Below, one piece after another: positions 32,077-39,967 of a stretch of 42,221 nucleotides of DNA; position 1 is the stretch's first letter; every line of letters begins with the position of its first letter. Under the pieces are notes generated by a model. The model was not told the DNA's origin. It did no database searches and saw only the letters and a program-made list of their open reading frames with translations. The DNA comes from JBHELB01 sp041859045. Its GTDB lineage: Bacteria; Hydrogenedentota; Hydrogenedentia; Hydrogenedentales; SLHB01. A program made the position numbers and the translations under genes. Location: positions 1-42,221 of the forward strand of contig JBHELB010000055.1 of the NCBI GenBank assembly GCA_041859045.1. The letters run 5' to 3'.

Positions 32077-33855
32077 TTATTCGGCCTTGGGTGGCAGTTT
32101 CACCTGGATGTGGAGTTCCTGGAGTTGTTTCGGGGTTACCGTGCTGGGCGCGCCCATGAGCAGGTCCTGGGCCTTCTGGTTGAGGGGGAAGCAGATGACC
32201 TCGCGGATGTTCGGTTCGTCGGCGAGAATCATGACCAAGCGGTCCAGCCCCGGCGCGATGCCTCCGTGAGGAGGGGCCCCGTAGTGGAAGGCTTTCCAGA
32301 GGGCAGGGAACTTCGACTTCACGGTGTCCTCGTCGTACCCGGCGATGGAGAAGGCCTTGAGCATGACCTCGGGGCGGTGGTTGCGAATCGCGCCGGAGGA
32401 AAGTTCGATGCCGTTGCATACCAGGTCGTACTGGTAGGCGAGGATATCGAGCGGGTCCATCGTCTCGAGGGCTTCCATGCCGCCCTGGGGCATCGAGAAC
32501 GGGTTGTGCGAGAAGTCGATCTTCTTCTCGTCTTCGTTGTACTCGAACATCGGGAAATCGACGATCCAGCAGAACTCGGCCCGGGATTTGTCGATGATCC
32601 CCATCGCGTTGGCCAGATAGGTCCGCACTTTGCCCATCAGGGCGTTTGTGGCCGGGCGAGCGCCCGCGCCGAAGAACAGCGCGTCGCCTTCTTTCGCGCC
32701 GGTCCGTTCGATGAGGGCTTTCTTCTCGTCCTCGCTCAGGAACTTGACGATCGGGCCGCGCATTTCGCCTTCTTTGAGCGCGATCCAGGCCAATCCCTTG
32801 GCCCCTTCGGATTTGGCGAAGGTCTCGGCATCGTCGAAGAACTTGCGGGGTTCGCCGCCGACACCGGGGGCGCAGATGACCTTCACCGCGCCGCCGCCCG
32901 CCGCCGCCGAGGTGAATACCTTGAGCTGGGACTGGGCGAAGACGTCGGTGACGTCGATCATCTCGAGGCCAAACCGGAGGTCGGGCTTGTCGTTGCCGTA
33001 CTTCTCCATCGACTCCCGGAACGGGATCCGCCGGAACGGCGTCTTCGAGAAGGACTTGCTCGAGCATTCGCTGAACAGCCGCACCATGAGCGCCTCAACT
33101 TCCGCGAACAGGTCGTCCTGGGTGATGAACGACATCTCCATATCAATCTGATAGAACTCGCCCGGGCTGCGGTCGGCGCGCGAGTCCTCGTCGCGGAAGC
33201 AAGGGGCGATCTGGAAGTACTTGTCGAAACCCGAAATCATCAGCAACTGTTTGAACTGCTGGGGCGCCTGGGGCAGGGCGTAGAACTCGCCGGGATACAG
33301 GCGGCTGGGCACGAGGAAGTCGCGCGCGCCTTCGGGCGAGGAACTGGTCAGAATCGGCGTGTTGTATTCGGTAAACCCGCGGGACGTCAGGTGCTCGCGG
33401 GTAAGCTGGGCCACGCGCGCGCGCAGCAGAATATTCCTGTGCAACTGCTCGCGGCGCAGATCGAGGAAACGAAACGCCAGGCGCGTCTCCTCGGGGTAGT
33501 CCAAGTCTTGGTTCACCGGGAACGGCAGCACCTCGGACATCGACTCGACGTGCACGGTGTCGGCGACGACCTCGATCTCGCCCGTGGGCAACGAGGTGTT
33601 GACCGTGTCGGGCGTGCGCGCGACGACGTTGCCGGTGACGATCAGCACGCTCTCGTTGCGGACGTGTTCGATGGCCGCGAAGTCGCGGTTGTCGGGGTTG
33701 ACGACGACCTGGGTGAGGCCGTAGTGGTCGCGCAGATCGATGAAGATGACCCCGCCGTGGTCGCGCTTGCGGTGAACCCAGCCCGCCACTCGGACCGACT
33801 GGCCCACGTCGTTCTTGCGCAGCTCGCCGCAGGTATGCGTTCTAAACGGATGCAT
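32077..33855 (-). CDS. aspS: Aspartyl-tRNA synthetase
   Basis: 592 residues from the ATG at 33855 (MHPFRTHTCGELRKNDVGQS), with AAAGGTGG upstream; the longer frame adds no conserved sequence. It charges tRNA-Asp. The N-terminal OB-fold anticodon domain (VAGWVHRKRDHGGVIFIDLR) is followed by class II motif 2 (APCFRDEDSRADRSPGEFYQ), the bacterial GAD insertion and motif 3 (GGIAPGLDRLVMIL). Length equals that of bacterial AspRS. Whether it also charges tRNA-Asn cannot be told, as gatCAB is not in the window. Confidence 0.98.
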   Translation of the reverse strand: MHPFRTHTCGELRKNDVGQSVRVAGWVHRKRDHGGVIFIDLRDHYGLTQVVVNPDNRDFAAIEHVRNESVLIVTGNVVARTPDTVNTSLPTGEIEVVADTVHVESMSEVLPFPVNQDLDYPEETRLAFRFLDLRREQLHRNILLRARVAQLTREHLTSRGFTEYNTPILTSSSPEGARDFLVPSRLYPGEFYALPQAPQQFKQLLMISGFDKYFQIAPCFRDEDSRADRSPGEFYQIDMEMSFITQDDLFAEVEALMVRLFSECSSKSFSKTPFRRIPFRESMEKYGNDKPDLRFGLEMIDVTDVFAQSQLKVFTSAAAGGGAVKVICAPGVGGEPRKFFDDAETFAKSEGAKGLAWIALKEGEMRGPIVKFLSEDEKKALIERTGAKEGDALFFGAGARPATNALMGKVRTYLANAMGIIDKSRAEFCWIVDFPMFEYNEDEKKIDFSHNPFSMPQGGMEALETMDPLDILAYQYDLVCNGIELSSGAIRNHRPEVMLKAFSIAGYDEDTVKSKFPALWKAFHYGAPPHGGIAPGLDRLVMILADEPNIREVICFPLNQKAQDLLMGAPSTVTPKQLQELHIQVKLPPKAE

Positions 33856-33940
33856 AGCGCCACCTTTCCCAGAATGCTGTGTGCGCATCATGACGCACCA
33901 AACCCGGATCCCCGCCGTGCACGGCTCGTGAAGTCGGGAC

Positions 33941-33969
33941 AGTGTACCGGCCACTGGAAAAGGTGTCAA
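33941..33969 (-). promoter_or_regulatory. Sigma-70 promoter of aspS
   Basis: On the minus strand, perfect TTGACA, 17 bases, TACACT. The predicted start gives an untranslated leader of about 80 bases before the aspS ATG. Confidence 0.85.
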
Positions 33970-34145
33970 ATCGAAGGGTTTCGGCGAAAGAGTCTCATTT
34001 CATCGCACGCGTGGCGACTGCCTCCTTCCCAGGCCCAACGTGGAAATAGGGATGAACTTGGGAACAAGAAAAGGCGCTGCCGCCGGCCTCGAACGCGACG
34101 AGAAAGACCGCTGGCACACCCTCTGGATGCTGCCCCCGAGCCTGC

Positions 34146-36779
34146 TCAACTAGACGACGGAGGGGCAGGGCGGCGAAGGTGCCCGAGACTGCCTTCGAGA
34201 CAGTCTCGGTAATTGTCGATGGCGTTCTTGGCTAACGCTTTCTTCTCTCCAATACCGTCCTCCGAGAAATAGCCAATGGCATCTGCTCTTTCTTTGTCGT
34301 CATCGAGTTGCGAGAAGCCGACTTTCGAGACTTTCTCCCAGGCGCAATTATGCCAATTCACAAACTCGTTTCGCATAATGTCGATCACCAACCCGAGGTC
34401 GGCGGGAACGACGCGGGTACGTTCTTCCTCTGGCTTGTTCATATCCCAGTTGTCGAGCAGTTTGGTTTGGATGGCCTCCACCAACGGAACTCGAATTTTC
34501 TTCATTTCCTCGCCAAACTCGGACAACAAAGCGAGTTTGGGCCTGCACGCTCGCATGGTTCGAGTCACGCCGATAATGCCCATATGATTCGGGTAGCACG
34601 CCTTGCGCGGATCGGACTCGGTCTTGGGGTCCAATTCCCCTTTCTTCACCGACCCAATATGGAGCACCATGAGGTCCGCGTGCTTACCTCCAGCCTTATT
34701 GTACTCGCGGTGGATTTCCGAACTTCCCCCGTCCGTCTTCGGGGTCGGGTCCTGCTCATTGGGGTCCAGCGGGTAAAGCCCCGTATCGCTTGTCAAGAGA
34801 ACGCGGCGCACGTCTTCTTTCTTCGTGTCGTCTTTCTTATCGTTAAGGAAAAACAAGAGCCCAACCGCGTGGTCGCGCGACAAGATATCGTCGTGGTACG
34901 CAGGCAGCACCCGCAGCTTCAGCTCGCCCGGCACCGCCCCCAACTCAAATTCACCCTCCGGATTCAGCGTGAACACGCCTTCCGTAAACCCCTCACTTTT
35001 CAGAGGCAGCATCCCCGCGAATTTCTGAAAAGCGGTATTAGAGAGATAAAAGCGGATGCGGCTCGGCGCTGGCTTTGGCTCCTCTCTCTCGATCTGCCTG
35101 TTTCGCTCGCGAAACAATGTGCGAAGCGCCTCGAAATCGGCGGTATGATCGACGTGGGCGTGGGTTAGCACCACATTGTGGATGTCACCGAGGTGTCCGC
35201 CCGCCTGCGCAAAGTTCTCGATGAAGTTGAGACCTGGGTCGACGACTGTGCCGCGTCCTTTGTGCCAGAGGAAATACCCGCCCCCAACGCTCCGCTCTTC
35301 CCCGCTCGCGGGAATGGCGGGAGTAAAGGAGTTCCAGCGCCGCAACACCATAAAAAGCGACCGGTCCGGCGGAAGCAGCGAGGCTTCCGTCAGGAATTTG
35401 CTGAGTGTTTTCTTGCTGGACTCGATGGCCGCCTCACAGGTCGTTCGTTCTTCCATAAGCGCCTCGCGAAGACTCGCTATGAATATCTCGATGGCAGCCA
35501 TCTCATCCGGACCCTGAGGCACCTCCGCTTGGGGGAGAGATGGATATCCGCCACCATCCGGCGGGCGGGGCGGCGGAGATGGGGCCGGGCCCGGCGTCAC
35601 TTCCGCTGCCTCGACCTCTGCGTCGGATTGTTTCGCCAACTCCTCGTCCGCATTCAAACCAAGGACGCCACACAGGGCGACAAAGGCGCCACGCCACGTC
35701 TGCGGTGCCAGCCTCACCGCCGACTTCATTCTCGTCAGCGCCCGTTCGCGGTTTTCCAGCTTAAACTCGGACGCAGCAGCACAAGCGTGAGCATCGCCAT
35801 CATAGGGATTCACTGCAATCGCCCTGTCGCTCCACTCGATCGCCGATTTGAAGTCACTCCTATTGAATAGCGCGAGCCCTATCTCCCGCATCGAGTTCCA
35901 GTCCATGGGGTTGATCGTAAGGGCCTTGCTGTACCACTCGATCGCCGCGTCAAAGTCACCCTTTCTCTGCAGCGCTACGCCCTTCTGACGCAGCGCGTTC
36001 CAGTCTTTGGGATTCACCTCGAGCGCCTTGTCAAACCACTCGATCGCCGCATCAAAATCACCCTTCCTGCCAAACAACGCCCCCTTATTTCGCATCGCTT
36101 CCCAGTCTTTGGGATTCAGCGCAAGCGCTTTGTCAAAACACTCGAGCCCACCATCGAAGTCTTCCTTTTCTGCGAGCGATGCTCCTTTCTGTCGCAGCGC
36201 GAACCGGTCCCTAGGATTCACCTCGAGCGCCTTGTCAAACCACTCGATTGCAGCGTCAAAGTCCCCCTTGTAACACAGCGCTGAGCCCTTTTCCCGCATC
36301 GCGTCCCAATCCTTGGGATTCTCCGCAAGCGCCTTGTCAAACCACTCGATTGCCGTGTCAAAGTTGCCCTTCTTGCCCAGCGACACGCCTCTACTCCGCA
36401 TCGCGGTCCAGTCATTGGGATTCAACGCGAGCGCCTTGTCGAACCACGCAATCGCCGCGTCCTCGTCACCTGCAAAGGAGTTGTAGACTCCAAGATTGCG
36501 CAAGACGAATGATGTAGGGTTATGTCCGTTTGCCTTGGCCCAGTCGAGTCCTTCGGTGAGCAGTGCGATGCACTTCGGATAGTCTTCCGTCGTATATAAG
36601 ACAATTTCCGCATCGAAGAACGCGGCGTAATCGAGGTCTCCGGCGTCACGCGCTTCTTGCGCGATCGGACGCAGCTTGGCTAACGCCTTCTCTTTGGAGC
36701 CAGACATAGCCAGGTCGTCGGCCTCTTGGCTAATCGTTTCGTAACGCTTGATGCGCTCGTCGCGTGAGTCGTCAGTCAT
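34146..36779 (-). CDS. TPR / metallo-beta-lactamase-fold fusion protein
   Basis: 877 residues. Residues 90-340 hold tetratricopeptide repeats with a strict 34-residue period: the W/C-F/Y/S-D/S-K/R-A marker recurs at W112, W146, W180, C214, W248, W282 and W316. A Pro-rich linker (about 394-412) leads to a C-terminal metallo-beta-lactamase fold with HxHxDH at 540-545 (THAHVDH), a candidate H629, D665 in TSDTGLY and H732 in NHMGIIG, so a dinuclear metal site is likely. No signal peptide is seen: probably cytosolic. The substrate is unknown. The ATG at 36779 is chosen because the frame upstream runs through repeat DNA. No partner gene is obvious; aspS lies downstream behind its own promoter. Confidence 0.85.
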   Translation of the reverse strand: MTDDSRDERIKRYETISQEADDLAMSGSKEKALAKLRPIAQEARDAGDLDYAAFFDAEIVLYTTEDYPKCIALLTEGLDWAKANGHNPTSFVLRNLGVYNSFAGDEDAAIAWFDKALALNPNDWTAMRSRGVSLGKKGNFDTAIEWFDKALAENPKDWDAMREKGSALCYKGDFDAAIEWFDKALEVNPRDRFALRQKGASLAEKEDFDGGLECFDKALALNPKDWEAMRNKGALFGRKGDFDAAIEWFDKALEVNPKDWNALRQKGVALQRKGDFDAAIEWYSKALTINPMDWNSMREIGLALFNRSDFKSAIEWSDRAIAVNPYDGDAHACAAASEFKLENRERALTRMKSAVRLAPQTWRGAFVALCGVLGLNADEELAKQSDAEVEAAEVTPGPAPSPPPRPPDGGGYPSLPQAEVPQGPDEMAAIEIFIASLREALMEERTTCEAAIESSKKTLSKFLTEASLLPPDRSLFMVLRRWNSFTPAIPASGEERSVGGGYFLWHKGRGTVVDPGLNFIENFAQAGGHLGDIHNVVLTHAHVDHTADFEALRTLFRERNRQIEREEPKPAPSRIRFYLSNTAFQKFAGMLPLKSEGFTEGVFTLNPEGEFELGAVPGELKLRVLPAYHDDILSRDHAVGLLFFLNDKKDDTKKEDVRRVLLTSDTGLYPLDPNEQDPTPKTDGGSSEIHREYNKAGGKHADLMVLHIGSVKKGELDPKTESDPRKACYPNHMGIIGVTRTMRACRPKLALLSEFGEEMKKIRVPLVEAIQTKLLDNWDMNKPEEERTRVVPADLGLVIDIMRNEFVNWHNCAWEKVSKVGFSQLDDDKERADAIGYFSEDGIGEKKALAKNAIDNYRDCLEGSLGHLRRPAPPSSS

Positions 36780-36801
36780 GATCTGTTTCGCCTTCTTTCC
36801 T

Positions 36802-36826
36802 CGTTCCCAAGTTGCACTTGGGAACG
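36802..36826. repeat. REP-like palindrome, copy 1
   Basis: CGTTCCCAAGT and ACTTGGGAACG form a perfect 11-bp inverted repeat around TGC. A second copy lies at 36997-37021. Similar palindromes are scattered in many bacterial genomes. Confidence 0.8.
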
Positions 36827-36835
36827 CAGTTTCCC

Positions 36836-36860
36836 CGAAGCTGAGCTTCGTCTTTTTCTC
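36836..36860 (+). repeat. Short palindrome with T-run
   Basis: CGAAGC/GCTTCG around TGA, followed by TCTTTTTCTC on the + strand. It resembles a terminator but no + strand gene precedes it; more likely part of the REP-type cluster. Confidence 0.5.
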
Positions 36861-36948
36861 ACGCCCCCACTCGGATAGCGGGGCAACAATCTCGAACGTG
36901 AAGCGGTCGCCGTCGGACTGTGCAAGTGCATGACGCGAGCATGGGAGT

Positions 36949-36977
36949 ACTATAGCATGCGTATGTGGGGAGTTGAA
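36949..36977 (-). promoter_or_regulatory. Candidate promoter of the TPR/MBL gene
   Basis: On the minus strand, TTCAAC, 17 bases, TATAGT, with TGC forming an extended -10. It leaves a leader of about 165 bases that includes REP copy 1. Confidence 0.55.
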
Positions 36978-37021
36978 GCGCAGCTTCAACAGAGAGCGTT
37001 CCCAAGTGCAACTTGGGAACG
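36972..37021. repeat. REP-like palindromes, copy 2 and neighbour
   Basis: GTTGAAGC/GCTTCAAC around GCA at 36972-36990, then CGTTCCCAAGT/ACTTGGGAACG around GCA at 36997-37021. The second palindrome has the same arms as the copy at 36802. The -35 of the TPR/MBL promoter overlaps the first palindrome. Confidence 0.75.
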
Positions 37022-37068
37022 AGGAGACTCGGGAACGAGGAACAAGGAAAGACTTGCCGGGGCCCCGT

Positions 37069-39924
37069 TTACGGCGCGTTGGGGCTGAGGTCGGCCTCGG
37101 GGACGGGTGCGACGGGGTCGAGCAGTTCGGGGGCCATGGGCGCGGGAGCCGGGGGCGGCGTGGGTTCGGGTGCGGGCTCGGGCGTGGACTCCGGCGCGGG
37201 GGCGGGCGCCGGGGACGGTGCGGGCTCGGGTGCGGACTTCGGCGCAGGCGCGACCGGGGGCGTGGGCGCGGCGGCGTCCACGGGCATGCCCACCAATTCG
37301 TCGTCCGGCGGCGCAAGCACAACGATCTTGGGCGGTTCGGGGATCGTCAGTGGCGCGGGCGCGGCGTGCGCGATGCGGTATTGCGCCGGACCGGCCAGCA
37401 CATAGGTGCGGGCCTGCGTATCGCGCACGCGCACGGCTAGGGGGTTTCCTTCAACCGTCTCGCGCGGCAGCGGGGTCCACCCGTGGTCTGGCCCGAGCGC
37501 GTAGACGTTCAATTGACCGACATGTTCCGCGGCGCAGAGCGGAGCAGGCGCTTCAAGTTCGACGGCGACGTTCAGGCCGGGAGTCTCCGGCGTGCATGCC
37601 ACCGACACATACGCCGAGTACGCCGCAAAGCCATCGGGCAACGGCGCAGGCGCGTTGAACAGGGTCCGGATACGGGCGTCGATGACCGGTCCCGGCGATT
37701 CGACGCGCACGAGGCCCAGTCCGCCGCGGGGACGCAGCAGCGCGATGCGGCCGTGGGCCTGTTCCGCCGCCGAGAGGACGTCGCTGGACTCGAACGGCAC
37801 GGGTTTCAGTCGCCGCGCGAGCAGCAGGTCGAGTTGATCGGCGTAGTGCGGCGAGTCCGCGCGGTCCGATACGCCAAACGGAAGCAGACTCCGCGTCTCG
37901 GGGGTGTCGCCAAAGCGCACGGCCATCGCGAAGGCGTAGCCGTAGGTCACGCGCCAGCGTTTTTCCTCGAACACGCGGTTCGAGGCCACGAAGATGGGGT
38001 CGCCCACGTCGGTCCCTGGAAATGGCACTTCGCGGGTTCCGCGCCGGAGCACGTGGACGTCTCCCCAGGGAACCGCCGCGTTCTGGAACTCATTGCGCAT
38101 GGCGCTGCCCGCCTCCGATGCCGCGCGCAACGCGGGCGCGCGCAACGCTTCGACGCCCGACGCGATCGCCTGCATCAGCCCGCCCTCGGTGGCGAACTCC
38201 GGGGCCATTCGGCGCAGGGTCGTCCACCAGGTGGTGTAGAACGCCATCGCCGTGCTCGAAGTCGTCGCCGCGCCGTCCCACGTGCGAATGGCTTCGAGAC
38301 CGTTCACGCCATCGGGGTGAAGCGCGTTGTAAACCTCCGGCAACGCCGTCTTCGCGTTCAACAGAAAACGCGACGCCTGCGCGGCAAACGGCACTTGGGT
38401 GTCGAACAGCAGCCCTTGCGCGGCGTCGAAGGTCTGGCCCGGCGAACGCAACAGTAGCCGGACACGTTGCGCGCGGTACGTGTCGCGATCGGTGACCAGC
38501 CACAGCGGCCACTGTTCCGCCTTCAACCCCGATCGTTCCGTCGCCAGCCACGGCGGCGCGCCGCATCCCTGCAGATACCCCGAGGGCGGATTCGTTACCG
38601 TCGGCAACAGGTCCATAGGCACTGTGTCGCCCCACTCGAAGAACGGTTCGTTCCCCGGCACCGGCGCGCTCCAGTCGGTGATGATTTTCGGCTTCTGGGG
38701 CGGCGGCGAAGGAGTGGCTTTCGCTGCGTCGGTTCCTTCCGACGCGGCGGGCGGAACCTCCGGAGGCGACCATGCCTTCCGGCCGACCTTGGCGTTGTAG
38801 AGGTAGAAGATGTTCCCGGCGCGGTCGGCGTACAGCACATGAAAACAAGGAAGCTGTTGCAGCGCCAACGCCTCGCGGAACGCGCCGAGATCCGTAGCCC
38901 GCCCCATCTCCACCAACTGTCCCAATGCGCCGAAATCACGGTAGCCGCCGATGCGATAGCTACAGAACCGGCCCTCGTTCATCCCCACCACCGGCCCGCG
39001 CCCGGCGTCCATCGTATCGACCGCGCGCCGCTGCAACGCGTTGCCCGTGCGGACGTAGTACGACTTCGGTTGGGCGGAAAGCCGCAGATAGTACTGCGCC
39101 TCGAGGGCCTCGATGCCGCCTTGGCCCGTGCCCGGCGGCGATTCGAGGTAGATATCGCCGGTATCGGCCTGATTCGGGGTAAGCGCCCAGCCCAGCGCGC
39201 CGTTGTGGCCCATCAGCAGCACCGGCAACCCGCAGAGCGTTCCGCCCGACACGGTGTATCCGGGCGCACTGAGTTGCGCTTCGCACCACTGAAATGGCCC
39301 TTCGTAATCCGTGAGCGCGCTCATCACCAACATTGTGCTGCCGTCCGCCGAACGACCCGGCGCAATCGCCCAGGAATTGCCGGAAACCGCCGCGGGCGGA
39401 CGGTGGTAGACATCTTTGAGGTCAAACGGCGCGAAACTCATCAAGTAAGCGTGCAAAAGCGCCAGCACATCGTGCGGTTTGACGCCCTCTGCCCATGACG
39501 GCGCCTGCCCCGCGTTCGCCGCGAGCCAACTGTTGACCCCCAGCGCGAACCCCGCGCAGAGATCGCGAATCAACGGGTCGGCCTGACGAAACGCCTCTTC
39601 GGCAAGCGTGGCATGGCTCATTTGCAGCGCGAAGGCGTCGGAGTCCGCGAACTCCTCGCCCCAAACCTCGGCGGCGCGGCCATTCACGACACGGTAGGCC
39701 TTGAGCACCGCCTCAATGCGATCCTCGGCCTGCGCATAGCCGAACCCAAACGCCATTGCGCCGAGCGAATCTGCGCGGACATACGGCACACCCCAGGCGT
39801 CGCGGTAGACGGTGACGTGCTTCCAGAGATCCTCGGGAGTGACGAGTTCGTCGCCTTGCCCCCACGCGAGGGGGGCAACGACGAGCGCGATGAACACGGC
39901 GCATTGTTGGGCAAAACGACGCAT
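37069..39924 (-). CDS. Exported penicillin-acylase-family protein, divergent active site
   Basis: 951 residues from the ATG at 39924. A signal peptide (MRRFAQQCAVFIALVVAPLA, then WGQG) directs export. The body follows the Ntn-hydrolase S45 family: VYRDAWGVPYVRADS, AFGFGYAQAEDRIE, then VSGNSWAIAPGRSADG at 180-195, GHNGALGWALTPNQADTGDI and a late SPHYADQL. The family usually has G-S-N-x-W with Ser as autoprocessing nucleophile; here the order is S181-G182-N183, and the following N-P-H-type motif is also changed (VMSALTD), so activity is doubtful. The last 68 residues are a Pro/Ala/Glu tail. It lies 43 bases after the DUF4129 gene on the same strand. Confidence 0.85.
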   Translation of the reverse strand: MRRFAQQCAVFIALVVAPLAWGQGDELVTPEDLWKHVTVYRDAWGVPYVRADSLGAMAFGFGYAQAEDRIEAVLKAYRVVNGRAAEVWGEEFADSDAFALQMSHATLAEEAFRQADPLIRDLCAGFALGVNSWLAANAGQAPSWAEGVKPHDVLALLHAYLMSFAPFDLKDVYHRPPAAVSGNSWAIAPGRSADGSTMLVMSALTDYEGPFQWCEAQLSAPGYTVSGGTLCGLPVLLMGHNGALGWALTPNQADTGDIYLESPPGTGQGGIEALEAQYYLRLSAQPKSYYVRTGNALQRRAVDTMDAGRGPVVGMNEGRFCSYRIGGYRDFGALGQLVEMGRATDLGAFREALALQQLPCFHVLYADRAGNIFYLYNAKVGRKAWSPPEVPPAASEGTDAAKATPSPPPQKPKIITDWSAPVPGNEPFFEWGDTVPMDLLPTVTNPPSGYLQGCGAPPWLATERSGLKAEQWPLWLVTDRDTYRAQRVRLLLRSPGQTFDAAQGLLFDTQVPFAAQASRFLLNAKTALPEVYNALHPDGVNGLEAIRTWDGAATTSSTAMAFYTTWWTTLRRMAPEFATEGGLMQAIASGVEALRAPALRAASEAGSAMRNEFQNAAVPWGDVHVLRRGTREVPFPGTDVGDPIFVASNRVFEEKRWRVTYGYAFAMAVRFGDTPETRSLLPFGVSDRADSPHYADQLDLLLARRLKPVPFESSDVLSAAEQAHGRIALLRPRGGLGLVRVESPGPVIDARIRTLFNAPAPLPDGFAAYSAYVSVACTPETPGLNVAVELEAPAPLCAAEHVGQLNVYALGPDHGWTPLPRETVEGNPLAVRVRDTQARTYVLAGPAQYRIAHAAPAPLTIPEPPKIVVLAPPDDELVGMPVDAAAPTPPVAPAPKSAPEPAPSPAPAPAPESTPEPAPEPTPPPAPAPMAPELLDPVAPVPEADLSPNAP

Positions 39925-39967
39925 GACCGAGTGTATCACGCCTCCGTATCCGCTCCCAAGGCGGCGT

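Noticed and set aside
34052..34153. 33-codon + strand frame beginning MNLGTRKGAAAGLERDEKDR
   Set aside because: It has a poor ribosome-binding site, overlaps the end of the TPR/MBL gene and matches nothing I recognise. It could be a gene remnant but is not supportable.
35880..36480. Regularly spaced repeats considered as a CRISPR array
   Set aside because: The period is 102 bases, in frame, with no unique spacers, and encodes TPR units.
36780..37322. In-frame N-terminal extension of the TPR/MBL gene (about 181 residues)
   Set aside because: It is the translation of the REP palindromes and of the Pro-coding tail of the acylase gene in another frame, with Arg/Pro-rich sequence. The ATG at 36779 is the credible start.
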